Positions 16,899 to 24,753 of a DNA stretch of 33,752 nt are shown here, piece by piece. The notes under the pieces are model-generated. The model was not told the origin of the DNA. It searched no databases and saw only the letters and a list, made by a program, of their open reading frames with translations. This DNA comes from Gordonia amarae NBRC 15530 (lineage in GTDB: Bacteria > Actinomycetota > Actinomycetes > Mycobacteriales > Mycobacteriaceae): positions 1 through 33,752 of the forward strand of contig NZ_BAED01000060.1 of NCBI RefSeq assembly GCF_000241345.1, given 5' to 3'. Within the stretch, counting starts at the first letter, position 1. The number at the start of each line of letters is the position of its first letter. The position numbers and the translations under genes were made by a program.

Positions 16899-16977
16899 CC
16901 CACACCTGAAGGATGCCCGAGCCACGCTGACGCCACAGCTCAGGCGCGCAGGCCCGGCACACCCCAGGCACACACAT

Positions 16978-17010
16978 AGCGGGGCGACCACGATTCGTGG
17001 TCGCCCCGCT
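16978..17010. terminator. Strong bidirectional hairpin between bfrB and DUF5926 gene
   Basis: AGCGGGGCGACCACGA is followed by a T and then its exact reverse complement, ending in CCCCGCT. The perfect 16-bp arms give a very stable hairpin, with a few central bases forming the loop. GTTGTCGTTCTC follows on the plus strand. The position between two convergent stops (16898 and 17043) fits a shared terminator. Confidence 0.88.
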
Positions 17011-17042
17011 GTTGTCGTTCTCGCCCCGTCAGCCTCGCCCCG

Positions 17043-17960
17043 TCAGCGCAGCGTGACCTGCCGGCCGCGGATTCCGTCGCGCGAACGGCGCTGTGCCGGA
17101 GTCAGTTCGGCGGTGTCGGCCAGAGCCTCCACCAGCTGCGCGTCGAAGGTGTTGAGCGCCTCGGTCCACTCGTCGGGGTGTTTCTCGGCGTCGAGGTCAA
17201 AGACGGGGACGAGCAGTCCGTGCGTGCGGAACGAACCGGCGAACCGCGATCCTTCGCCGAGGGTCAGATTGCCCGCCTCGTGGACCCGGGCCAGGGCGCT
17301 CATCAGGTCGTCCTCGTCCTCGGGCCGCACCCAGCGCAGGTGGGCGCGGTCACCGGCGTCGACCCACCAGGGGGCGCCGATGCCGCTGTCGTTCTTGAGC
17401 CGAGCCGTCGGCAGGATGGTGTCGTTGGCGCGTTGCAGCATCTGCCCCACCTCCGGTGGTACCGCCGCACCCGGGTGCAGCCACCAGCCGAAGTCGTTGT
17501 GCACGGTGATGTCCAGGGTGGCGTCGGCGACCAGCAGCTCGGTCAACGGCGCCGGATCGTCGACCGGCGCGTAGTCGGAACCGACCTCGGCCGTGGTGGC
17601 CCAGGTGATCGCCGAGGCCAGGGCCGCGGTCACGTCGGCAGGTTCGGGGTCGGTCTGGGTGGCGACGAAAGCCTGTGGCGCGCCGTCGGTTTCGCGCACA
17701 ATCCCGGGGACGGCGCCGGGCAGGACGGTGCCGAGCACGATACTGCGGCCGTCGGCGGGCGCGCCCGCGAGGGTCAGGTCCGCGGTCGCGGAGGCGACGA
17801 ACGCCCGCAGCGCCACCAGGTCGCATTCGGCGGCCAGACCGGCGAACGGCCGCGGCGGTGCGGCCAGGGCCGCCTCCTGCCGCGCCTTGCGGGCGGCCAC
17901 CCGCTCGGCCCGATTGCTCCCCGGACGTGGTCCGCTGCCGCGCTTGCTCTTCTTAGCCAT
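17043..17960 (-). CDS. DUF5926 family protein
   Basis: 305 residues from ATG 17960. The basic N-terminus MAKKSKRGSGPRPGSNRAER is followed by an Ala/Arg-rich helix. The rest is a soluble, mixed domain with a Trp-rich central element (HNDFGWWLHPGAAVPPEVGQ) and AHLRWVRPEDEDDLMSAL. A C-terminal helical stretch runs EKHPDEWTEALNTFDAQLVE. No signal peptide or membrane helix is present. This pattern matches what I remember as the actinobacterial DUF5926 family, sometimes mis-annotated as a preprotein translocase subunit because of its basic N-terminus. Function is unknown. It is 54 bp ahead of the next gene's end and convergent with bfrB. Confidence 0.78.
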   Translation of the reverse strand: MAKKSKRGSGPRPGSNRAERVAARKARQEAALAAPPRPFAGLAAECDLVALRAFVASATADLTLAGAPADGRSIVLGTVLPGAVPGIVRETDGAPQAFVATQTDPEPADVTAALASAITWATTAEVGSDYAPVDDPAPLTELLVADATLDITVHNDFGWWLHPGAAVPPEVGQMLQRANDTILPTARLKNDSGIGAPWWVDAGDRAHLRWVRPEDEDDLMSALARVHEAGNLTLGEGSRFAGSFRTHGLLVPVFDLDAEKHPDEWTEALNTFDAQLVEALADTAELTPAQRRSRDGIRGRQVTLR

Positions 17961-18014
17961 GGCTCTACCTTGGCAGATGCGTTTCGGGCGGATTCGCCCG
18001 GTCTCGCGGCGCGT

Positions 18015-18803
18015 CTAGACGCCCACCAACCATTCACGTACTTGGGCGGGAGTGTTCGTGGCAAGCCACCGGACGCCGAGTTCTGCGCACAGCTGGACGT
18101 CGGCGAGCTCGTCGACGGTCCAGCAGTAGGTGACCCGGCCCGACGCGGCGGCCCGGTCGACGAGTTCGGGGTGCAGGCGCAGGGTCTCGATGGACGGCCC
18201 GATCCCGGTGGCGCCGACGGCGGTCGCGGCGCTGCCGCGCAGCACGCGGGAGGTCTCGCCGAGCAGGATCGTCGGCAGCATCGGGGCGTTACGGCGGATG
18301 CGCCACACCCCGGCCGAGGAGAACGAGATGACGACGGCACGGCTGTGGTCGGCCGAGGGCGGGGTGGCGACGCCGAACTCCTGCAGCGTCTCCAGGATGG
18401 CCTGTTCGACAAGACTGCCGTAGCGCACGGGATGTTTGGTCTCGATGAACAGCCGCACCGGCCTGCGCCAGTCGAGGGTGAGGGTGAGCAGCTCGCGCAG
18501 GGTGAGGATCTGTGCCGGTTTGCCGTCGGCGTGCCAGCTGCCGAAGTCGAGTTCGCGCAGCTGCGCCAGCGACATCTCGCTGACGATGCCGGTGCCGTCG
18601 GAGGTGCGGTCGACGGTCCGGTCGTGGATGCAGACGAGCTGGTGGTCGCTGGTCATGCGGACGTCGCATTCGAGGCCGTCGGCGCCCTGCGCGAGGGCCA
18701 GTTCGTACGCGCGCGCGGTGTGTTCGGGGGCTTCGAGCGACGCGCCGCGATGGGCGACGACGGCGGGCTTCCCCGACCGTGAGACGTGGTCAACCGCGCT
18801 CAT
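18015..18803 (-). CDS. glpQ: Glycerophosphodiester phosphodiesterase (Rv3842c/GlpQ1-like)
   Basis: 262 residues from ATG 18803, which has an AGGGG site at proper distance. The GTG two codons upstream is less likely. It hydrolyses deacylated phospholipid glycerophosphodiesters to glycerol-3-phosphate and an alcohol. Catalytic features are H18-R19-G20 in VVAHRGAS, the metal ligands E45 and D47 in GLECDV, and H60 in LVCIHDRTVDRT. IETKH (about residues 122-126) supplies another acidic ligand. The TIM-barrel repeats end with ITYCWTVD-like and GVRWLATNTPAQVREWL. There is no signal peptide, so it is cytosolic. The position next to bfrB matches M. tuberculosis glpQ1. Confidence 0.95.
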   Translation of the reverse strand: MSAVDHVSRSGKPAVVAHRGASLEAPEHTARAYELALAQGADGLECDVRMTSDHQLVCIHDRTVDRTSDGTGIVSEMSLAQLRELDFGSWHADGKPAQILTLRELLTLTLDWRRPVRLFIETKHPVRYGSLVEQAILETLQEFGVATPPSADHSRAVVISFSSAGVWRIRRNAPMLPTILLGETSRVLRGSAATAVGATGIGPSIETLRLHPELVDRAAASGRVTYCWTVDELADVQLCAELGVRWLATNTPAQVREWLVGV

Positions 18804-18884
18804 CGGCACCCCTGACCGAAGTGTCGACCGACATGCCCCGTACGTGTCTGTGGCCGCATAGATGTCGCCGCATGGTTGTCATTG

Positions 18885-19958
18885 TCACGCCACCTGGACC
18901 CATCGGCGAGCCGGCGCCTCGACGTGGGGGGTGTCGTCGAAGACGTGGACGAGTCCGGGCAGCACGAACCAGACGAATCCGGCCGACAGGGCGGTGCTGA
19001 TGATGGTCAGCCACAGGCCGTCGGCGCCTGTCTGCAGGGAGTCGGAGCGGCTCGCGATGAACCGGGTGCACAGCGCGGCGACGGCGGCGACGTTGACGAC
19101 GATCCAGGCGATCGCGGTACGGCGCAGGATCTGACCGGCGGCCGGGCGGTCGAGGTCGTCGCGTTGCTCGAGGAGTTCTCGCACCAGGAACGGGGCGCCG
19201 ACGAGGTTGACCAGCGGGATCGCGGCGTACACCGCGATCTGCCAGGGTTTGCGCGGTTCGAGCAGGCCGTGGCGGCGGTAGGCGGCGGCGCGGGTGCGGC
19301 GCAGCCAGGTGACAACGGCCGCGGTGGCGGCGCAGAAGAACAGGAACGCGACCACGCCCGCGGCCCAGACCAGGATGGTGGACGCGGTGTCGAGCCAGCC
19401 GGGGATCGGCTTGGTGCGGTTGATCACGAGCAGCACGTACCGCAGCAGGTGGACGACGGCGGTGACCGCCAGGGCGATGGCCGTGACCCGCAGCGTCGCC
19501 GGCAGAGCGCTGCCTCGGGGGCGGGTGACGGCCGGGTCGTCGCCGGTCACGGGCTCGTCGCGCAGGCCCCACGCGGGCAGGTAGGTGTACCGCGGGATGG
19601 GAGCCGGGCCCGGGTTCTGCGGCGGGCGCGGCGGCGGGAATGTCTCGGGTGGCCGGCGGGCGACCCAGCGCACGTGCGGGCTGCGGTACATGCGGGGTGC
19701 GCCGGTCTGCCGGGATGATGGGGGCTGCCGGGATGATGAGGTCTGCCGGGATGATGAGGTTTGTCGGGGTGCGGGCGCGTGCTGAGCTGGGGGCGGGGCC
19801 TGATGTGCGGCGGCTCCGGCGGTGGCCGGCGGCCCGCCCGGCCCGGTGTGCGACGAGCCGTCGTCGACGACGCGCAGCGGTCCGCCGCAGCGCGGGCACT
19901 GTGTGCGTCCGGGTTTGTGGGGTGCCTGGATGCGGCACCGGGGGCACAGATCGATCAT
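18885..19958 (-). CDS. DUF4328 membrane protein with N-terminal zinc ribbon (Rv3843c-like)
   Basis: 357 residues from ATG 19958, a start fixed by its ATGA overlap with the preceding rhodanese gene. A short zinc ribbon comes first: C5-P-R-C8 and C21-P-R-C24. Then a long Pro/Ser/Gln/Ala-rich linker (about residues 30-130) contains an 18-bp repeated element. Four membrane helices follow at about residues 155-180, 190-215, 240-265 and 285-330. They include VVTWLRRTRAAAYR and PWQIAVYAAIPLVNLVGAPF, typical of DUF4328 domains. A cytosolic zinc ribbon plus linker plus membrane domain suggests a scaffold or sensor, but no function is known. The region 18804-18884 holds no further gene. Confidence 0.82.
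   Translation of the reverse strand: MIDLCPRCRIQAPHKPGRTQCPRCGGPLRVVDDGSSHTGPGGPPATAGAAAHQAPPPAQHAPAPRQTSSSRQTSSSRQPPSSRQTGAPRMYRSPHVRWVARRPPETFPPPRPPQNPGPAPIPRYTYLPAWGLRDEPVTGDDPAVTRPRGSALPATLRVTAIALAVTAVVHLLRYVLLVINRTKPIPGWLDTASTILVWAAGVVAFLFFCAATAAVVTWLRRTRAAAYRRHGLLEPRKPWQIAVYAAIPLVNLVGAPFLVRELLEQRDDLDRPAAGQILRRTAIAWIVVNVAAVAALCTRFIASRSDSLQTGADGLWLTIISTALSAGFVWFVLPGLVHVFDDTPHVEAPARRWVQVA
19707..19760 (-). repeat. 18-bp tandem repeat (three copies) in DUF4328 linker
   Basis: CTGCCGGGATGATGAGGT recurs at 19707, 19725 and 19743; the first copy ends GGGG instead of AGGT, and a degraded fourth copy follows. On the coding strand it specifies the RQTSSS-type hexapeptide of the linker. The repeats are in frame, so copy number can change without breaking the gene. 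Confidence 0.9.
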
Positions 19959-20278
19959 CGACCCGACTCGACCGGCTTTCCGTTCTGCACCCACGCCAAC
20001 ATTCCCCCTTCGACTCCGCTTCCGTCGTAGCCGTTGCGCAGCAGATATTCCAGGACGCGCTGCGACCGGCCGCCGGAGTGACAGATGACGAACAGTTCGG
20101 CGTCGGGATCGATCTCGTCGAGCCGCGCGGCGACCTCGGTGAGCGGGATGTGCAGCGCGCCGCGCACGTGGCCGGCGTCCCATTCGTCGTACTCGCGCAC
20201 GTCGAGCATCAACCGTGCCGGCTGGTCGGTGAAGTCGTCCGGCAGCTGCGTCACCGGGATCTCGGGGATGTCGAACAT
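19955..20278 (-). CDS. Single-domain rhodanese-like protein
   Basis: 107 residues from ATG 20278. The catalytic loop C66-H-S-G-G-R-S follows a strand (ELFVI), and VREYDEWDAGHVRGALHIPL gives the first conserved half of the domain. Such single-domain proteins transfer sulfane sulfur from a persulfide on the cysteine to acceptors. The gene ends in an ATGA overlap with the DUF4328 gene, so the two are translationally coupled. The zinc ribbon of that partner may be a sulfur-related target, which is speculation. Upstream is a long, gene-free gap with DnaA-box-like sequences. An in-frame ATG at 20293 is an alternative start. Confidence 0.93.
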   Translation of the reverse strand: MFDIPEIPVTQLPDDFTDQPARLMLDVREYDEWDAGHVRGALHIPLTEVAARLDEIDPDAELFVICHSGGRSQRVLEYLLRNGYDGSGVEGGMLAWVQNGKPVESGR

Positions 20279-20786
20279 GCTCACACCGTCCATGGTGTCA
20301 CAGCGCGGCACATCGACGGGCCGGTATCTGACCCCGCTGCCGCCCCGGCGGCCGGCGCGGTGCGGTGGTTTCACCCGCGCCCATCGCCGCGGCGCGACCG
20401 TCGGGCAGGCTGTGCATGCCCGATCCGCGGGTGCTGTGGACTACCCGCGGTCACGGCCCCTCGTGACGGCCGCCGGCAGGGCCGGGAACGTCGGCGGCAC
20501 GGGTCCGCCGGGGCCGGGACGGGAATGTCGGCCCAGGTCGCAGGCACTATGCAGAACATCATAATTCTATTCACAGGGCGATTGCTGACAGATCTGAGGG
20601 TTATACAGAAACCGCTTCTCGACCTGTGGATATCGCTGTGGAATTGTGGATAACGGCTGCACAAAGCCAGAGATAAGTGATGCGCGTCACCGACTATCTC
20701 GCATGGTTCGGCGAAATATTCACGACAGTGAACATATGGTCGATCCACAGTTGTTCACAGATATGTGGATAACTTGGGGAAAGGTG
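20279..20786. other. Gene-free gap with DnaA-box-like cluster
   Basis: 508 bp without a convincing gene. The left part (20279-20545) is GC-rich. It contains an inverted repeat CCGCGGGT (20425-20432) / ACCCGCGG (20443-20450), whose loop overlaps TGTGGACTA (20435-20443), one mismatch from the mycobacterial box TTGTCCACA on the other strand. The right part (20546-20786) is clearly AT-richer than the surroundings. It contains two perfect TTATCCACA sites (reverse strand, 20645-20653 and 20764-20772). It also has TTGTTCACA (20751-20759), CTATTCACA (20567-20575), TTATACAGA (20601-20609), TGTGGATAT (20625-20633), and weaker ones. No dnaA or dnaN is nearby. Confidence 0.6.
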
Positions 20787-21632
20787 TTAGCGAAACCGCG
20801 CGACCGGCAGCGCTTCGACCGCGTTGACCGCGCCGGTCACCATGCCCTGCGTCAGCGACGCCACCGATATCTGGCCGCCCGCCAGCCTCGACAGCAGGGG
20901 TTTCGGCGTATCGATCGGCACGATCTCGGCGTCGGGATAGCGCTCGGCGATCACCGACCGCAGCACCCCCACCCCGTCGACGACGCCGAGTTCCACCGCC
21001 TGCGCACCGATCCAGATGTCGCCGCTGAACAGGACGTCGTCGGGGGCCTTGAGCCGCTTGCCACGCCGCTGCGCCACCCACGCCTTGAACTCGTCGTGCA
21101 GCTTGGACTGCAGACTCTCCAGCCACGCGACGTCCTCGTCGGATTCCGGGGAGAACATGTCCATCCGCGCCTTGTTCTTGCCCGCCGAGTACAGCCGTCG
21201 CTCGATGCCCAGCCGCGACATCAGATCCTGCAGCCCGAAACCCGACGACACCACGCCGATCGAGCCGACCAGAGAGGTGCGGGCGGCGAAGATCTCGTCC
21301 GCGGCGCAGGCGATCCAATACCCGCCCGAGGCCGCCATATCCTCGCAGAACGCGAAGACCTTCACACCCTTCTCCGCCGACAGCTGCCGGATCCGCTCGG
21401 CGACGTACTCCGACTGAGCGGGTGAGCCGCCCGGCGAGTTGATCACCACCGCGACCGCCCGCAGGTGATCGATGTCGAATGCGCGGCGCAGCACCTCCTC
21501 GATGCCCTCGGCCGACACGCCCCGCTGACCGAACTCGTCGCCGATCGGCCCGTCGACCCGCACCACCGCCACCTTGTCGGTGTGCCGGACCCCCACAACG
21601 GTCGCCATCCGCGACATCAGGCCTGTACTCAT
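20787..21632 (-). CDS. Signal-peptide-peptidase-like S49 peptidase (SppA/SohB type)
   Basis: 281 residues. The first strand-rich region carries VAVVINSPGGSPAQSEYVAE, the S49 substrate-binding and oxyanion segment. S102 in EDMAASGGYW is the likely nucleophile. K154 in YSAGKNKARMDMFSP is the likely general base. The length corresponds to a single catalytic domain plus C-terminal helices, shorter than E. coli SppA. No N-terminal membrane helix is evident, so it would be cytosolic or membrane-associated through its oligomer. The family degrades cleaved signal peptides or other small substrates. It is last in the msrA-AlkZ-like-S49 run, 23 bp after its upstream neighbour, and its stop borders the DnaA-box-like gap. 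Confidence 0.92.
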   Translation of the reverse strand: MSTGLMSRMATVVGVRHTDKVAVVRVDGPIGDEFGQRGVSAEGIEEVLRRAFDIDHLRAVAVVINSPGGSPAQSEYVAERIRQLSAEKGVKVFAFCEDMAASGGYWIACAADEIFAARTSLVGSIGVVSSGFGLQDLMSRLGIERRLYSAGKNKARMDMFSPESDEDVAWLESLQSKLHDEFKAWVAQRRGKRLKAPDDVLFSGDIWIGAQAVELGVVDGVGVLRSVIAERYPDAEIVPIDTPKPLLSRLAGGQISVASLTQGMVTGAVNAVEALPVARFR

Positions 21633-21655
21633 TCGGACGAGTCTAGGTGGAGTGT

Positions 21656-22741
21656 TCAGTTCGCGACGAACTCGCGCAGCCGCTCCACCTCGGCGTCGAG
21701 TCCGGCGCGCTGCTCCTCGGCGGGCTCGCCGAACAGCTCGACAGCAACCTCGGCCGGGGCCTTACCCCGTGCCTTGGCGACCGACCACGTTCCCGACAGC
21801 CACCCGTCGACGAGGATCAGCCCGCGCATCTGCCCGTTGGCCGTCTTGATCGCGTTCAGCGCGTCCTCGCCGGCCACCCGCCGCCGATCGGCGGCCGCGG
21901 CGATGACGTGGTCGTAGGGGGCCAGCAGCCGCACCGGGGCCGGTTCGCCGGGATCGGCCAGGCCCAGACCGTCGAGGTCGTACAGGGTTTCACCGTCTGG
22001 ACCGGTCAGCTTCTCCAGCTCCCAGTCGGCTTCCATCTTCTCCACCAGCGGGGTCAGACCGCCGATACCCGACCACATCTGGATCGCCGCGACCGTCGCC
22101 GGCCCGAAACCCCGCAGATACAGCCGGATCAGTTCCGCGCGGGCGTCGTCACCGGTCAGCGCGGGCTCGGCCGGACCCACCCAGTCGTCGAACAGGGCGT
22201 AAGTGGGTTTGCCGCGGCCCGACCACAGGCCACGCGGCGGCACCTGCACGAGCGCCAGCGCACACCGGACCACGCGCGTCAGGGTGGCGGGAGCCTCGTC
22301 GGGAAACCGCTGAGCCAGGCGTTTGCCCAGGTCATCACCAGCGATCGGGCCGTCGGCGAGGATCGTGCGCGCGGCGTCGACGATGGCCTCCGGGGACGCC
22401 GCGACCAGCCGCCTGGTGTGGGTGCCGGTGAGTTCGGCGTCGAGGGCCGGCTGCACCGCGGGCCGGATCCACCGCGCGTCCTCGGTGTCGACGAGGCAGA
22501 CCGTGCTGCGCAGCAACGCCATCCGCACCGTCTCGCGGTCGGTCATCAGGCCGTCGAGCTCATCCGGGGCGAAGTTCTCCAGCCGGGCGTGCAGCCCGAA
22601 GAACGCGGCCTTCGGATCCTGCGACTGCATGCCGACCACCCGGTCGAGGACCTCGACGGCGTCGTCGTCGACGCGTTCGAGCAGATGCTGACGCTGCAGC
22701 AGGGTGCGGTTCCACTGCTGCAGGCTGAGCCGGTCGCTCAC
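21656..22741 (-). CDS. Winged-helix (HTH_42) protein, AlkZ-like DNA glycosylase candidate
   Basis: 361 residues from GTG 22741, which overlaps the msrA stop in GTGA. The protein fits the winged-helix DNA-binding-domain family PF06224. Near the N-terminus is VVGMQSQDPKAAFFGLHARL, with Q39-S-Q41. AlkZ and YcaQ glycosylases, which unhook alkylated bases and interstrand crosslinks, carry a catalytic Gln-x-Gln or Gln-x-Asp at this position (from memory). Other landmarks are LRSTVCLVDTEDARWIRPAV, YLRGFGPATVAAIQMW and VRLLAPYDHVIAA, all typical of the family. Many members have no assigned activity. Coupling with msrA suggests a damage-response context. The AlkZ assignment is inference. Confidence 0.85.
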   Translation of the reverse strand: MSDRLSLQQWNRTLLQRQHLLERVDDDAVEVLDRVVGMQSQDPKAAFFGLHARLENFAPDELDGLMTDRETVRMALLRSTVCLVDTEDARWIRPAVQPALDAELTGTHTRRLVAASPEAIVDAARTILADGPIAGDDLGKRLAQRFPDEAPATLTRVVRCALALVQVPPRGLWSGRGKPTYALFDDWVGPAEPALTGDDARAELIRLYLRGFGPATVAAIQMWSGIGGLTPLVEKMEADWELEKLTGPDGETLYDLDGLGLADPGEPAPVRLLAPYDHVIAAAADRRRVAGEDALNAIKTANGQMRGLILVDGWLSGTWSVAKARGKAPAEVAVELFGEPAEEQRAGLDAEVERLREFVAN

Positions 22742-23436
22742 GCGGGATACTGCAGCCCGGTGGACGCGTGGCAGCGGTAGCCGTTCGGGTTCTTCGCCAG
22801 ATACTGCTGGTGGTAGTCCTCGGCGTAGTAGAACCGGCCGTCGCCGGCCTGCTCGAGCGACGCGATCTCGGTGGCGATCGCACCCAGACCGGCTTCGGCG
22901 ACGACCGCGCCGAACCGCTGCGCGCTGTCCCGCGCGAGCTGCGCGTCGTCGTCGCCGACGGTGTAGATGGCCGAACGGTACTGGGTACCGACGTCGTTGC
23001 CCTGCTGCATCTCCTGCGTCGGGTCGTGCGTCTCCCAGAACACCTTGAGGACGCCCTCGAGGTCGATGACCTGGGGATCGAACACGACGAGCGTCGACTC
23101 GGTGTGTCCGGTGCGGGCCGTGCACACCTCCTCATAGGAGGGGTTGGGCGTGAAGCCGCCCGCATAGCCGACTGCGGTGGTGTAGACGCCGGGCACCTGC
23201 CAGAAGATCTCCTCGACACCCCAGAAACAGCCACCGGCCAGAACGACCACCTGGTAGCCGTCGAAGGTGCCGATACCCGCGGCCGACTCCGGGTCGTCGC
23301 CGCGCATCGGGTGGCCGAGCACCACATTCGACGCCGCGAGCGGCACCGGGGTGGGGCGGCCGGGCAGTGCCTCGGCCGGAGCGATCATCGTCCGCTTCGA
23401 CGACGCGCCGGAGAATACCTGATCAAGCCACGACAT
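22738..23436 (-). CDS. msrA: Peptide methionine sulfoxide reductase A
   Basis: 232 residues, longer than the ~170 of short MsrA proteins, with a ~60-residue N-terminal extension (MSWLDQVFSGASSKRTMIAP) that lacks a signal peptide. The active site is C70 in AGGCFWGVEE, and VGYAGG follows. FDPQVIDLEGVLKVFWETHD and YYAEDYHQQYL are the other conserved elements. A C-terminal cysteine (PNGYRCHASTG) is the probable resolving residue. It reduces the S-epimer of methionine sulfoxide, with electrons from thioredoxin. It heads the operon with the AlkZ-like gene (4-bp overlap) and the S49 peptidase. The start is divergent from the small membrane protein and shares a gap with a CRP-like site. Confidence 0.97.
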   Translation of the reverse strand: MSWLDQVFSGASSKRTMIAPAEALPGRPTPVPLAASNVVLGHPMRGDDPESAAGIGTFDGYQVVVLAGGCFWGVEEIFWQVPGVYTTAVGYAGGFTPNPSYEEVCTARTGHTESTLVVFDPQVIDLEGVLKVFWETHDPTQEMQQGNDVGTQYRSAIYTVGDDDAQLARDSAQRFGAVVAEAGLGAIATEIASLEQAGDGRFYYAEDYHQQYLAKNPNGYRCHASTGLQYPA

Positions 23437-23506
23437 ACCGGCAACTCTACGCGCGTCCCCCTAACCGGGACTTGTGTGATTGCCACCACTCTGATTCAAT
23501 CGCCGC

Positions 23507-23522
23507 TGTGACTGTGATCACG
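23507..23522. promoter_or_regulatory. CRP/GlxR-type site between msrA and small membrane gene
   Basis: TGTGACTGTGATCACG fits (C/T)GTGA-N6-TCAC(G/A), the remembered CRP consensus of mycobacteria, exactly. It lies 71 bp upstream of msrA (minus strand) and about 139 bp upstream of the ATG at 23661. Direction of control cannot be told. The rest of the gap 23437-23660 shows no other clear motif. Confidence 0.65.
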
Positions 23523-23660
23523 ATGCAGTCGCGTTGCACCACATCCGGCGTTCACCCGCCGTTTCATGGCGCCCCGGCGTTTCATGGAACACAGCTCTGC
23601 TCACAGGTGAGTACCGGTCAGACAGACACGGTTCGGATGATGAGACAGGACGGAGCGGCC

Positions 23661-23861
23661 ATGGCCACGCACGCGACGACGCGTCACACCCAGCCAGGCC
23701 CCAGCCGGCCCGCACTCGCGGCAGGTACCGCCCCGGTCCGAGTTCCACACACCACCGACTTTCCCGTGGTCACCGACAAGAGCATCGGCAATCAATGCCG
23801 CATCACCGCCCTCACGATCGTCGCGCTGCTCGCCGTCGTGATCGCGCTGGCACTGCTGTGA
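23661..23861 (+). CDS. Small single-pass membrane protein
   Basis: 66 residues from ATG 23661, preceded by GGACGGAG at suitable distance. In-frame methionines upstream (23637, 23640) are less well supported. The N-terminal ~45 residues are hydrophilic and Thr/Pro/Ala-rich. The C-terminal segment RITALTIVALLAVVIALALL is a membrane helix, so it would be C-terminally anchored with the tail facing the cytosol. A 14-bp direct repeat at a 20-bp period (23849 and 23869) spans the stop codon. It is divergent from msrA. I recognise no family; tail-anchored small proteins of this kind are often overlooked in annotation. It could be a spurious frame, but the clean ribosome-binding site and helix favour a real gene. 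Confidence 0.6.
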   Translation: MATHATTRHTQPGPSRPALAAGTAPVRVPHTTDFPVVTDKSIGNQCRITALTIVALLAVVIALALL

Positions 23862-24123
23862 TCGCCCCGGCACTGCTGTGATGCCGGTACTTCTCTGATC
23901 ACCGTTTTCTTTCGCTGCCGCACCTCTCCTGGTCCGGCATCCTTGCGTTCGCCGCGCGTACAGGGCCGTATGTCGCTACCCATGCGAGTAGATTGGCTCT
24001 GGGAACATTGCTTAGGCCTCACGCCCCGAGTAAGTGTGAAGTAATCCCTACGCGCATACCTGCGCCGGGCACTGCGCTCACCCGGGCGTGGAAAGCAGCT
24101 CAAACTCGTCAGAGAGGACCATC

Positions 24124-24753
24124 GTGGCTGAATACACCTTGCCGGAACTGGACTATGACTACGGCGCCCTGGAGCCGCACATCTCCGGCCGCATCATGGA
24201 ACTGCATCACAGCAAGCACCACGCCACCTACGTGAAGGGCGTCAACGACACCCTCGCCAAGCTCGCCGAAGCACGCGAAGACGGCACCATCGCGGGCAAG
24301 GCCTACGGCCTGTCGGCCACCCTCGCCTTCCACCTCGGCGGTCACACCAACCACTCCATCTTCTGGAAGAACCTCTCGCCCAACGGAGGCGACAAGCCCG
24401 AAGGCGAACTCGCCGCGGCCATCGACGACCAGTTCGGCAGCTTCGACAAGTTCCACGCCCACTTCACCGCCGCAGCCACCACCCTGCAGGGTTCCGGCTG
24501 GGCCATCCTGGGCTACGACACCATCGGCGGAAACCTGGTCATCCTGCAGCTGACCGACCAGAGCGGCAACATCCCCGCCGCCATCATCCCGGTCGTCATG
24601 CTCGACATGTGGGAGCACGCCTTCTACCTCGACTACCAGAACGTCAAGCCCGACTACGTCAAGGCCTGGTGGAACATCGTCAACTGGGCCGACGCCGCCG
24701 AGCGCTTCGACCGCGCCCGCAGCCAGGGCAACGGCCTGATTGTGCCTGTGTAA
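24124..24753 (+). CDS. sodA: Superoxide dismutase, Fe/Mn family
   Basis: 209 residues from GTG 24124 with AGAGAGG upstream. It converts superoxide to oxygen and hydrogen peroxide. The metal ligands are H28 in [13 protein letters not shown]77 in [10 protein letters not shown], and D161 and H165 in [13 protein letters not shown]. At the position of M. tuberculosis H145, which with Fe favours iron, this protein reads Q146 (TDQSGNIP). Glutamine there is reported to favour manganese. It lacks a signal peptide, as do mycobacterial homologs that are nonetheless found outside the cell. The gap 23862-24123 contains the tail of the small-gene repeat but no further gene. A good hairpin terminator lies downstream at 24923. 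Confidence 0.97.
   Translation: MAEYTLPELDYDYGALEPHISGRIMELHHSKHHATYVKGVNDTLAKLAEAREDGTIAGKAYGLSATLAFHLGGHTNHSIFWKNLSPNGGDKPEGELAAAIDDQFGSFDKFHAHFTAAATTLQGSGWAILGYDTIGGNLVILQLTDQSGNIPAAIIPVVMLDMWEHAFYLDYQNVKPDYVKAWWNIVNWADAAERFDRARSQGNGLIVPV

Noticed and set aside
20279..20786. The DnaA-box cluster as the chromosomal origin oriC
   Set aside because: No dnaA, dnaN or rpmH is present, and the gene order matches a region about 100 kb from oriC in M. tuberculosis. Kept only as a DnaA-binding cluster.
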